NCBI RefSeq assembly: GCF_003590795.1
Contig: NZ_QYUL01000004.1
Span: 62,001 to 126,000 of the forward strand
Source of the DNA: Azospirillum cavernae
GTDB lineage: Bacteria > Pseudomonadota > Alphaproteobacteria > Azospirillales > Azospirillaceae
Length of the DNA: 64,000 nt
Reading direction: 5' to 3'
Under the pieces are notes generated by a model, which was not told the origin of the DNA, did not search any database, and was given only the letters and a program-made list of their open reading frames with translations. Below, piece after piece: positions 49,912 to 60,296 of the stretch (position 1 is its first letter; every line of letters starts with the position of its first letter). Made by a program: the position numbers and the translations under genes.

Positions 49912-50249
49912 GCGTCTGTCCGACGTGCTGTTGTCCACCCGCAGAGTTGCATTGGTCGCTGGCGTTCGGCAAGAGCTGACTGAATTGGCGGCTGTCAAGC
50001 CACCTCCAGATGCGGAAAATGCCAAAACAACACGCCCCGCCCCCGCAAAATCGGCGAAGCCCGAGCGCGCTGAGAGTTCAAACGGCCTGTCGCCCATTCG
50101 GCGGGGCCTTGCCCCCTCCCTAACCCTCCCCCGCTGACGCGGGAGAGGGAACTCCGCCGCGCGCCGACAAGGCTCCAGGCCCCCTCTCCCGCGTCAGCGG
50201 GGGAGGGCCGGGGAGGGGGCGGAACGTCGCCAAAGGGTGTGACGAGGCT
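49912..50249. repeat. Intergenic region with a perfect 26-bp inverted repeat
   Basis: The arms are exact reverse complements: 50124-50149 (starting CCCTCCCCCGCTGACG) and 50182-50207 (starting CCCTCTCCCGCGTCAG), separated by 32 bp. The GGGAGAGGG/CCCTCTCCC cores recur at 52.85, 52.95, 54.97 and 55.06 kb. It is a member of a dispersed palindromic repeat family. No gene in this gap; the promoter of the DUF350 operon should lie near 49912-50000. Confidence 0.7.
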
Positions 50250-51311
50250 TTAAGCCGCGACCGCCCCCGGCGGGGACGCCGCGCGCAGCAGCATGCCGAA
50301 CAGGTCGCGTGGTTCGTCGGGGTCGGCCAGCATGTCCAGTTCCTGATACAGGCCGGTGCCGACGATCTGGTCGCGGACGTAGCGCAGGGCGGAGAAATCC
50401 TCCGTCGCGAAGCCAACCGAATCGAACAGGGTGATCTGGCGGGCGTCGCGCCGCCCCTCCGCCGCGCCGGTCAGCACCTGCCACAGCTCCGTCACCGGGT
50501 AATCGGCGGGCAATTGCTGGATTTCGCCCTCGATCCGGGTTTGCGGCGGGTATTCCACGAAGATGTCGGAGCGCAGCAGGATGTCGCGGTGCAGCTCCGT
50601 CTTGCCGGGGCAATCGCCGCCGACCGCGTTGATGTGGACCCCGGCCCCGACCATGTTGTCGGTCAGGATGGTGGCGTATTGCTTGTCCGCCGTCACCGTG
50701 GTGATGATGTGCGCGCCCTCCACCGCCTCTTGCGCGCTGCGGCAGGTGGTGATGGAAAAGCCCATCCCGGCCAGATTGCGGGCGCATTTCGCCGTGGCGT
50801 CGGGGTCGATGTCGTAGAGGCGCAACTCGCGGATCCCCAGCAACGCCTTGAAGGCCAAGGCCTGGAATTCCGATTGCGCGCCGTTGCCGATGATCGCCAT
50901 GCAGGTCGCCCCGCGCGGGGCCAGCGGCTTGGCCGCCACCGCCGAGGTCGCCGCCGTGCGCAGCGCCGTCAGGATCGTCATTTCCGTCATCAGCACCGGA
51001 TAGCCGGTGGCGACGTCCGACAGCACGCCAAAGGCGGTGACGGTCTGGCGGCCCTCGCGGGTGTTTTTCGGGTGGCCGTTGACGTATTTGAAGCCGTAAT
51101 TGCGGCTGTCGCTGGTCGGCATCAGCTCGATCACGCCGTCGGCGCTGTGGGAGGCGACGCGCGGGGTCTTGTCAAAGGCGTGCCAGCGGCGGAAATCCTC
51201 TTCGATGCAGGCCGCCAGTTCGGTCAGAAAGCGTTCGACGCCGATCTTCAGCACCAGCTTCATCATGTGATCGACGCTGACGAAGGGAACGATGTTCAGA
51301 TTGGGGATCAT
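50250..51311 (-). CDS. ocd: Ornithine cyclodeaminase
   Basis: 353 residues of the OCD/mu-crystallin family. NAD-binding MAIIGNGAQSEFQALAF; substrate residues in TSDSRNYGFKYVNGHPKN; MTEMTILTALRTAATSAVA; the catalytic Asp in AVGGDCPGKTELHRDI. It converts ornithine to proline and ammonia, taking the product of arginase encoded 3 bp upstream. Confidence 0.9.
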   Translation of the reverse strand: MIPNLNIVPFVSVDHMMKLVLKIGVERFLTELAACIEEDFRRWHAFDKTPRVASHSADGVIELMPTSDSRNYGFKYVNGHPKNTREGRQTVTAFGVLSDVATGYPVLMTEMTILTALRTAATSAVAAKPLAPRGATCMAIIGNGAQSEFQALAFKALLGIRELRLYDIDPDATAKCARNLAGMGFSITTCRSAQEAVEGAHIITTVTADKQYATILTDNMVGAGVHINAVGGDCPGKTELHRDILLRSDIFVEYPPQTRIEGEIQQLPADYPVTELWQVLTGAAEGRRDARQITLFDSVGFATEDFSALRYVRDQIVGTGLYQELDMLADPDEPRDLFGMLLRAASPPGAVAA

Positions 51312-51314
51312 GAT

Positions 51315-52259
51315 TCAGAGGCTCCGCGCCGGACAGTCCAGGATGCGGCGGCCCAGCAGGCTCGCCACGAGATCGACCAGCGCGTGGGCGCTCTTGCCCC
51401 GCTCGTCGAGGATGGGGTTCAGCTCGACGATGTCCAGCGAACCGACGACGCCCGCATCGTGCAGCATCTCCATGATGAGATGCGCCTCGCGGTAGGTCGC
51501 CCCGCCCGGCACGGCGGTGCCGACGGCGGGCGCAAAGGACGGGTCGAGGAAATCAATGTCCAGGCTGACGTGCAGATGACCGTTGACCGCCTGGACCTTC
51601 TCGATGATCCGGCGCAGCAGGGCGGCCACGCCATACTCGTCGATCAGCCGCATGTCGGCGACGTCCACGCCGCGCGCCCGCAACAACACCCGTTCGCCAT
51701 GGTCGAGCGAGCGGATGCCGAACAGATGGACCCGCGTCGGATCGACCGGCGCGCGGAAGGCGTCCGGCACGATGCCGTCAAACCCCTCCTCCCCGCACAA
51801 AAAGGCGGCGGGCATGCCGTGGATGTTGCCCGACGGCGAGGTGGTCGGCGTGTTGAAATCGCCATGCGCGTCCAGCCACAGCACGAACAGCGGACGCCCC
51901 GTCTCGTTGCAATGGCGGGCGACGCCGGAAACCGAGCCGATGGACAGGCTGTGGTCGCCGCCCAAAAAGATCGGAAACGCGCCGTCCCGCATCATGCCGT
52001 AGGAGCGTTCGGCCAGCGCGTGGCACCAGCCGGTGATCTGGGCGCGGCGGTCTTTCGGATCGGTTCCCTCGGGCGACGGCTTGGGCGTCAGATCGCCCAG
52101 ATCGCGCACGGCGAAGCCCAACTCCTCCAGCGTTTCCAGCAGGCCGACCATGCGCAGAGCCGCCGGTCCCATGGAGGCGCCCTTCTGCCCGGCCCCGACA
52201 TCCACCGGGACGCCAAGAAGCTGGATCGGGGGGCGCGTCGCGTCGTCCGGCATGGTCAT
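51315..52259 (-). CDS. rocF: Arginase
   Basis: 314 residues; ATG 52259 (MTMPDD...) follows GGAGGAG. Manganese ligands: GGDHSLSIGS, DAHGDFNTP, SLDIDFLDP; also the substrate motif SGNIHGMP and the Glu in SLDIVELNPILDE. It hydrolyses arginine to ornithine and urea. With ocd it forms the arginine-to-proline route, divergent from an Lrp-type regulator. Confidence 0.9.
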   Translation of the reverse strand: MTMPDDATRPPIQLLGVPVDVGAGQKGASMGPAALRMVGLLETLEELGFAVRDLGDLTPKPSPEGTDPKDRRAQITGWCHALAERSYGMMRDGAFPIFLGGDHSLSIGSVSGVARHCNETGRPLFVLWLDAHGDFNTPTTSPSGNIHGMPAAFLCGEEGFDGIVPDAFRAPVDPTRVHLFGIRSLDHGERVLLRARGVDVADMRLIDEYGVAALLRRIIEKVQAVNGHLHVSLDIDFLDPSFAPAVGTAVPGGATYREAHLIMEMLHDAGVVGSLDIVELNPILDERGKSAHALVDLVASLLGRRILDCPARSL

Positions 52260-52352
52260 CCTCGTCTCTCCTCCGCGCCGCAGGGCTGGGCGCTTGATTG
52301 GCCTGACCCACAGTATCGCGGGCGAAGGAGGCGATAAAAAGCCGGGAAACTG

Positions 52353-52374
52353 CAAAAAATGAGCAGGCTTTTTG
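52353..52374. promoter_or_regulatory. Candidate Lrp-type operator
   Basis: CAAAAA and TTTTTG arms ten bases apart, in the arginase-Lrp divergent region. It overlaps the alternative Lrp start at 52359, which supports the later start at 52407. Confidence 0.35.
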
Positions 52375-52406
52375 ACATTCTGAGAAGACTGACTTATCAG
52401 ATTGGC

Positions 52407-52841
52407 ATGGACGATCTTGATTACCGCCTGCTGTCGCTGCTGCGCGCGGATTCCCGCCGCTCCGTCGCCAGCCTCGCCGACGAGTTGGCCGTGTCGCGCG
52501 CCACCGTGCGCGCCCGCATCGACCGGCTGGTGGAGGAGCATGTCATTCTGGGCTTCACCGTCACCGTGCGGTCCGGCGCGCAAGGCCAGGCGCTGCGCGC
52601 CATCACGATGATCGAGGTGGAAGGCCGCGCGGCGGAAAATGTGGTGGCGCGGCTGAACGGCTTCCCAGAGGTGCGGACGCTCTACACCACCAACGGGCGC
52701 TGGGACATCATCGCGGAGATCGAAACCGACACGCTGGAAGGCTTCGACGACACCCTGCGCCGCATGCGGCAAATCCCCGGCATCGCCTCCACCGAAACCA
52801 GCATCCTGCTGTCCGCCCGCAAATCCACCATGGGGGGGTAA
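52407..52841 (+). CDS. Lrp/AsnC-family regulator
   Basis: 144 residues from ATG 52407 (MDDLDYRLLSLLRADSRRSV, the usual beginning of this family). The HTH follows (ASLADELAVSRATVRARIDR) and the ligand-binding RAM domain (AITMIEVEGRAAENVVARLN, TTNGRWDIIAEIETDTLEGF). An ATG at 52359 would add 16 residues. Divergent from arginase, so probably activates the arginine catabolic genes in response to arginine or ornithine. Confidence 0.85.
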   Translation: MDDLDYRLLSLLRADSRRSVASLADELAVSRATVRARIDRLVEEHVILGFTVTVRSGAQGQALRAITMIEVEGRAAENVVARLNGFPEVRTLYTTNGRWDIIAEIETDTLEGFDDTLRRMRQIPGIASTETSILLSARKSTMGG

Positions 52842-52849
52842 CTGGCTGG

Positions 52850-52998
52850 CCCTCTCCCGCCTCGGGAGAGGGAGGGGACCCGCCGAAGGCGGGGAGGGTG
52901 AGGGGTGATCCAAGAGACGCGAACCACCATGTTCCTTGTCGCCCCCTCACCCTTCCCATGCTGCGCATGGGTCCCTTCCCTCTCCCAGAGGGAGAGGG
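52850..52998. repeat. Paired palindromic repeats (B and C)
   Basis: Unit B (52850-52905, CCCTCTCCCGCCTCGGGAGAGGG core then GGGAGGGTGAGGGG) and unit C (52941-52998, opening CCCCCTCACCCTTCCC, with CATGCTGCGCATG) are partly inverted with respect to each other. The same pair recurs as D and E at 54968-55110. They look like a BIME-type intergenic mosaic element. Confidence 0.65.
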
Positions 52999-53123
52999 CG
53001 GCGAAGCGTGTCGCCCCCCAAGCCGCTGCGATGCGCCGCACTTGTCAGGCGGGCGGGTTGGTGGGACAGTGCGGCCCGCCATCGCGGCAGGGCCAACATT
53101 CAGGAATCGCGTCGCCGCCGGAC

Positions 53124-54020
53124 ATGTCAGATTTCAACTGGAACGATCTGCGCTATTTCCTCGCCGTCGCCCGCGCCGGGACCTTGACCACGGCGGCCCA
53201 GCGGTTGCGGGCCGACCACACCACGGTCAGCCGCCGGGTCAGCGCGCTGGAAGAGGCGTTGCGCGTCACCCTGTTTGAACGGCGGCCCAGCGGCCTGACC
53301 CTGACCGCCCAGGGCGAACGGCTGAAACAAACCGCCGAGGCGATGGAAAGCGCCGCCTTTCTCGCCCAAAGCATGGTGGCCGACGGCGACCTGTCGCTGT
53401 CCGGCGCCGTGCGCATCGGCGCGCCCGACGGGTTCGGCAGTTGCTTCCTCGCCCCGCGCATCGGCGCGCTTTGCCAGCGGCACCCGGATCTGGAGGTGCA
53501 GCTTGTCGCCATGCCGCGCGTCTTCAGCCTGTCCAAGCGGGAGGCCGACATCGCCATCAGCCTGTCCTGCCCGCAGGAAGGGCGGCTTTACGCCCGCAAG
53601 CTGACCGATTACCGGCTGGGCCTTTACGCCTCGGCGGGGTATCTCGATTCCCATCCGGCCATCGCCGACCGGGCGGATCTGGCGGGTCATTCCTTCATCA
53701 GCTACATCGACGATCTGATTTTCGCGCCCGAACTGGATTACGTCCAAGCCATCGGCGACATCGCCCCGCGCATCAAAAGCAGCAGTCTGGTGGCGCAGGT
53801 CAACGCCACGGTGGCCGGGGCGGGCCTGTGCATGCTGCCCGCCTTCATCGCGCGGGCCGAGGCGAGCTTGCGCCCCGTCCTGCCCGAACAGGTGTCGATC
53901 ACCCGGTCTTTCTGGCTGATCGTGCATGAGGACATGCGGTCGCTCGCCCGCATCGCCATGACCGCCGATTTCATCGCCGACGCGGTGCGGCGGGAACAGG
54001 GTCTGTTCCTGCCGCCGTAA
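53124..54020 (+). CDS. LysR-family regulator
   Basis: 298 residues from ATG 53124. N-terminal LysR HTH: LRYFLAVARAGTLTTAAQRL and ADHTTVSRRVSALEEALRVTLFER. The C-terminal sensor resembles the AmpR/GcvA-like group (VRIGAPDGFGSCFLAPRIGA). The longer frame back to 52905 crosses the repeat region and is not used. It converges on mmsB. It may control valine genes, but the orientation gives no divergent target. Confidence 0.85.
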   Translation: MSDFNWNDLRYFLAVARAGTLTTAAQRLRADHTTVSRRVSALEEALRVTLFERRPSGLTLTAQGERLKQTAEAMESAAFLAQSMVADGDLSLSGAVRIGAPDGFGSCFLAPRIGALCQRHPDLEVQLVAMPRVFSLSKREADIAISLSCPQEGRLYARKLTDYRLGLYASAGYLDSHPAIADRADLAGHSFISYIDDLIFAPELDYVQAIGDIAPRIKSSSLVAQVNATVAGAGLCMLPAFIARAEASLRPVLPEQVSITRSFWLIVHEDMRSLARIAMTADFIADAVRREQGLFLPP

Positions 54021-54035
54021 CGCCGATGATTTGGC

Positions 54036-54926
54036 TCACCCCTCGCCGCGCAGCATGCGGATGATGCCGGAAAAGTCGGTTCCGCCTTCGCCCGCCGCCG
54101 CCATCATGGCGTAAAGCTGGGTCGCGGCGGCGCCGAGCGGCGTCGGGGCGCCGGCGCTTTGCGAGGCTTCCTGCGCCAGCTTCAGATCCTTCAGCATCAG
54201 CGCGGCGGCGAAGCCCGGTTGGTAATCGCGGTTGGCCGGGCTGGTCGGCACCGGGCCGGGGACTGGGCAATAGCTGGTCAGCGACCAGCATTGACCCGAC
54301 GCGGTGGACGCCACGTCGTACAGCGACTGGTGCGACAGCCCCAGCTTTTCCGCCAGCACGAAGGCCTCGCACACGCCGATCATCGAAATGCCGAGGATCA
54401 TGTTGTTGCAGATCTTGGCGGCCTGACCGGCCCCGGCCCCGCCGCAAGGAACGATCTTCTTGCCCATCGCCTCCAGGATCGGGCGGGCGGCGTCAAAGGC
54501 CGCCGCTTCGCCGCCGACCATGAAGGTCAAGGTTCCCGCCGCCGCGCCGCCGACGCCGCCCGACACCGGCGCGTCCACCGCCACCGCGCCGCGCGCGGTC
54601 GCCAGCGCGTGGGCCTTGCGGGCGGAATCCACGTCGATGGTCGAGCTGTCGATCAGCAGGGTTCCCGGCTTCACCGCCGCGACAATGCCCTCGGCCCCGT
54701 CATAGACGCTCAGCACATGCTTGCCGCTGGGCAGCATGGTGATGACGATTTCGGCCTCGCGCGCCACGGCGACCGGCGAGTCGCCGATGGTCACGCCCGC
54801 CGCCTTGGCGGCGTCGATGGCCGCCGGGGACAGGTCGAAACCGTGGACGCTGTGCCCGGCCTTGACCAGATTGGCCGCCATCGGCCCGCCCATGTTGCCC
54901 AACCCGATAAACCCGATGACAGCCAT
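54036..54926 (-). CDS. mmsB: 3-hydroxyisobutyrate dehydrogenase
   Basis: 296 residues. NAD-binding GFIGLGNMGGPMAANL; substrate loop DAPVSGGVGGAAAGTL; catalytic Lys in GAGQAAKICNNM; and C-terminal LKDLKLAQEA. It oxidises 3-hydroxyisobutyrate to methylmalonate semialdehyde in valine breakdown. Last gene of the mmsA-acd-mmsB group; the repeat pair D/E separates it from acd. Confidence 0.9.
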   Translation of the reverse strand: MAVIGFIGLGNMGGPMAANLVKAGHSVHGFDLSPAAIDAAKAAGVTIGDSPVAVAREAEIVITMLPSGKHVLSVYDGAEGIVAAVKPGTLLIDSSTIDVDSARKAHALATARGAVAVDAPVSGGVGGAAAGTLTFMVGGEAAAFDAARPILEAMGKKIVPCGGAGAGQAAKICNNMILGISMIGVCEAFVLAEKLGLSHQSLYDVASTASGQCWSLTSYCPVPGPVPTSPANRDYQPGFAAALMLKDLKLAQEASQSAGAPTPLGAAATQLYAMMAAAGEGGTDFSGIIRMLRGEG

Positions 54927-54967
54927 GGTCGTTTCTCCCGTTGCGTTTGGTTTGATTTGGTTCTGTC

Positions 54968-55110
54968 TCCCTCTCCCGTTTCGGGAGAGGGTGGCGCCGC
55001 AGGCGCTGGGTGAGGGGGAAGCCAAGGATCAAAGGCTGACGTCGTGGTGAACCCCTCACCCTTCCCATGCTGCGCATGGGCCCCTTCCCTCTCCCGAAGC
55101 GGGAGAGGGA
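54968..55110. repeat. Paired palindromic repeats (D and E)
   Basis: D (54968-55018, CTCTCCCGTTTCGGGAGAGGG core) and E (55051-55110, with CCCTCACCCTTCCCATGC, CTGCGCATGGG and CTCCCGAAGCGGGAGAGGG). E and C share their first 28 bases. Confidence 0.65.
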
Positions 55111-55114
55111 GATT

Positions 55115-56260
55115 TCAGGCCATCCGGGCGATTTCGCTGCGCGCGACGATCAGGCGCATGATCTCGTTGGTGCCTTCCAGGATCTGGTGCACGCGCAGAT
55201 CGCGGACGATCTTTTCCACGCCATAGTCGGACAGATAGCCGTAACCGCCGAACAGTTGCAGGGCGTTGTTGGCGACCTCAAACCCGGTGTCGGTGCCAAA
55301 ACGCTTGGCCATCGCGCACAGCCGGGTGGCGTCCGGGCTTTTGGCGTCAAGGGCGGACGCGGCGCGGTGGACGAAGGTGCGCGCGGCCTCCAGCTCCGTC
55401 GCCATGTCGGCGATGCGGAATTGCAGGGCCTGGAAACGGTCGATGGTCTGGCCGAACGCCTTGCGTTCGCCCATGTATTTGAGCGCCGCATCCAAAGCGG
55501 CCTGCGCCCCGCCAATGGAGCAGGCGGCGATGTTGATGCGCCCGCCGTCCAAACCCTTCATGGCGAATTTGAAACCCATGCCCTCCTCGCCCAAGCGGGC
55601 GGAGACGGGGACGCGGACATCCTCCAGGATCACCGCGCGGGTCGGCTGGGCGTTCCAGCCCATTTTGTGCTCGTTCGCGCCAAAGGACAGGCCGGGCGCG
55701 TCCTTGGGAATCAAAAAGGCGCTGATGCCGCCGGGGCCGTCCTCGCCCGTGCGGGCCATGACCAGATACAGGTCGGAGCTTCCCGCCCCGGAAATGAACT
55801 GCTTGGCCCCGTTCAGCACATAATCGTCGCCGTCGCGCGCGGCCCGCGTGCGCAGCGCCGCCGCGTCGGATCCGGCGTTGGCCTCGGTCAAACAATAGCT
55901 GGCGAGCCACTCCATGCGCGACAGGTTGGGCAGCCAATGCGCCTTCTGCTCCGGCGAGCCGAAGGCGTCGATCATCCCCGCCACCATGTTGTGGATGGAG
56001 ATGTAGGACGCGATGGTCGGGCAACCCTGGCTCAGCGCCTCGAAAATCACCACGGCGTCGAAACGCGACAGGGCCGACCCGCCATACTCGTCCGACACAT
56101 AGATGCCGCCCATGCCGAGTTCGCCCGCCGCGCGGAGTTTATCGACCGGGAAATGCTTTTTCTGGTCCCATTCGACGGCGTTCGGGGCCAATTCGTCGCG
56201 GGCGAAGGACAGCGCCATGTCGCGGATGGCGCGCTGGTCTTCGGACAGTTCAAAGGACAT
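55115..56260 (-). CDS. acd: Acyl-CoA dehydrogenase, probable isobutyryl-CoA dehydrogenase
   Basis: 381 residues, complete ACAD fold: YCLTEANAGSDAAALRTRA (FAD/substrate), SAFLIPKDAPGLSFG, SIGGAQAALDAALKYM and GGYGYLSDYGVEKIVRDLRV; LEGTNEIMRLIV carries the FAD-contact and active-site region. Between mmsA and mmsB it should oxidise isobutyryl-CoA in valine degradation. Confidence 0.85.
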   Translation of the reverse strand: MSFELSEDQRAIRDMALSFARDELAPNAVEWDQKKHFPVDKLRAAGELGMGGIYVSDEYGGSALSRFDAVVIFEALSQGCPTIASYISIHNMVAGMIDAFGSPEQKAHWLPNLSRMEWLASYCLTEANAGSDAAALRTRAARDGDDYVLNGAKQFISGAGSSDLYLVMARTGEDGPGGISAFLIPKDAPGLSFGANEHKMGWNAQPTRAVILEDVRVPVSARLGEEGMGFKFAMKGLDGGRINIAACSIGGAQAALDAALKYMGERKAFGQTIDRFQALQFRIADMATELEAARTFVHRAASALDAKSPDATRLCAMAKRFGTDTGFEVANNALQLFGGYGYLSDYGVEKIVRDLRVHQILEGTNEIMRLIVARSEIARMA

Positions 56261-56343
56261 CGGTGCACCTCACCTCATCGGTTCGGGCGGTCAGGTTTGA
56301 TCCGACCGCCCGTTCCATCATCGCAGACGTTCGCCCGAACGGA

Positions 56344-57843
56344 TCAATCCATCGTCGGGATGGCGAAGCTGGCGCCTTCCTTGATGCCCGAGGGCCAGCG
56401 CGAGGTGACGGTCTTGGTCTTGGTGTAGAAGCGCACCGAATCCGGGCCGTGCTGGTTCAGATCGCCAAAGCCCGACCGCTTCCAACCGCCGAAGGTGTAG
56501 TAGGCGAGCGGAACCGGGATCGGCACGTTGATGCCGACCATGCCGACATCGACGCGGGCGGCGAAATCGCGGGCGGCGTCGCCGTCGCGGGTGAAGATCG
56601 CCACGCCGTTGCCATACTCATGCTCGTTCGGCAGGCTCAGCGCCTCCTCATAGGAATCCGCGCGGACGACCGACAGCACCGGGCCGAAGATCTCTTCCTT
56701 GTAGATGCGCATTTCCGGCTTCACATGGTCGAACAGGCAGCCGCCCATGTAATAGCCGTTCTCGTAACCCTGCATCTTGAAGTCGCGGCCATCGACCGCC
56801 AGGGTCGCGCCCTCCTGCACGCCGAGATCGACGTAGGATTTGACCTTGGCCAGATGCTCGCGCGTCACCAGCGGGCCGAAATCGGCGGCGCTGTCGGTGG
56901 ACGGGCCGATCTTCAGCGCTTCCACGCGGGGGACCAGACGCTCCATCAGGGCATCGGCGGTCTTGCGGCCCACGGGGACCACCACCGAAATCGCCATGCA
57001 GCGTTCGCCCGCCGCGCCAAAGCCGGCGCCGATCAGCGCGTCGGTCGCTTGATCGAGATCGGCGTCCGGCATGATGAGGGCGTGGTTCTTCGCCCCGCCA
57101 AAGCACTGGACGCGCTTACCGGCGGCGGTGCCGCGCGTGTAGATGTATTCGGCGATCGGGGTGGAGCCGACGAAGCCGATCGCCTTGATGTCGCGGTCGT
57201 CCAGGATGGCGTCCACCGCCACCTTGTCGCCATGGACGACGTTCAGCACGCCTTCGGGCAGACCGGCTTCCAGCATCAACTCGGCCAGACGCATCGGCAC
57301 GGACGGCGTGCGCTCCGACGGCTTGAGGATGAAGGCGTTGCCGCAGGCGATGGCCGGGGCGAATTTCCACATCGGGATCATCGCCGGGAAGTTGAAGGGC
57401 GTGATGCCCGCGACGACGCCCAGCGGCTGGCGCATCGAATAGATGTCGATGCCGGGACCGGCGCCGTCGGTGAATTCGCCCTTCAGCAGATGCGGGATGC
57501 CGCAAGCGAACTCGACCACCTCAAGACCGCGCTGGATGTCGCCCTTGGCGTCCACGATGGTCTTGCCATGCTCCAGCGACAGCATCAGCGCCAGCGAATC
57601 ATACTCGCGCTGCACAAGGTCGAGGAAGCGCATCAGCACGCGGGCGCGCTTTTGCGGGTTCTGCGCGGCCCAACCGCGCTGGGCGATCTTGGCGTTTTCG
57701 ACGGCGGCGCGCATTTCCTCCACGCTGGCGAGCGGAACCTTGGCCCGCACCTCGCCGGTCATCGGCGAGAAGACGTCGGCGAAGCGGCCCGACGTGCCCG
57801 CGACCTTCTTGCCGCCGATCAGGTGATGGAGTTCGGTCGTCAT
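56344..57843 (-). CDS. mmsA: Methylmalonate-semialdehyde dehydrogenase (acylating)
   Basis: 499 residues from ATG 57843. ALDH family with the catalytic Cys in GERCMAISVVVP, TPFNFPAMIPMWKFAPAIAC, LKPSERTPSVPMRLAELMLE and the ending TSRWPSG. It makes propionyl-CoA from methylmalonate semialdehyde. First gene of the group, with operator-like sites upstream. Confidence 0.9.
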   Translation of the reverse strand: MTTELHHLIGGKKVAGTSGRFADVFSPMTGEVRAKVPLASVEEMRAAVENAKIAQRGWAAQNPQKRARVLMRFLDLVQREYDSLALMLSLEHGKTIVDAKGDIQRGLEVVEFACGIPHLLKGEFTDGAGPGIDIYSMRQPLGVVAGITPFNFPAMIPMWKFAPAIACGNAFILKPSERTPSVPMRLAELMLEAGLPEGVLNVVHGDKVAVDAILDDRDIKAIGFVGSTPIAEYIYTRGTAAGKRVQCFGGAKNHALIMPDADLDQATDALIGAGFGAAGERCMAISVVVPVGRKTADALMERLVPRVEALKIGPSTDSAADFGPLVTREHLAKVKSYVDLGVQEGATLAVDGRDFKMQGYENGYYMGGCLFDHVKPEMRIYKEEIFGPVLSVVRADSYEEALSLPNEHEYGNGVAIFTRDGDAARDFAARVDVGMVGINVPIPVPLAYYTFGGWKRSGFGDLNQHGPDSVRFYTKTKTVTSRWPSGIKEGASFAIPTMD

Positions 57844-57879
57844 TTGTGGTTTTCCTCCCGGATGATGTTGGCCTTCATG

Positions 57880-57933
57880 TGCGCCATCGCGCATATGGGT
57901 ATCGACAGGAAACTTTGCGCATCGGTTGTGCAA
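57880..57933. promoter_or_regulatory. TGCGCA-type dyads upstream of mmsA
   Basis: TGCGC-CATC-GCGCA (57880-57893) and TTGCGCATCGGTTGTGCAA (57915-57933, arms TTGCGCA and TGTGCAA with one mismatch) lie 37-90 bp before mmsA, with a further AATGCGCATG shortly after. A regulator site shared by the divergent mmsA and nadE genes is likely for mmsA. Confidence 0.4.
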
Positions 57934-58033
57934 GAATGCGCATGATGCGGCGCGGAAAAGCTGCTTTGTCCGATCTGGAAAAAATCCTGCTATGCTGGCG
58001 GCGACGCAAGGGCAGGATTGTCGGGGCAGGGTC

Positions 58034-60079
<2,046 letters not shown>

Positions 60080-60296
60080 AGGGCCTTGGGGGAAACCCTG
60101 GTCCGTCGCCGGTTTCATGACCGTAAAACGATGACAAGTTTGACAGAATCGGGCGAATCGCTCGCCATGTGAGCGGTCTTCTGGCATGGTGGCCCCAACA
60201 TTCCGACAGGTGGGCGGAGCGAAGGGCGGGCATGACGGCGCTGTGGGCCTCTCAACGAACGACCATCCGGGCGGTTCAATCCCGGCGGGGACCGGC

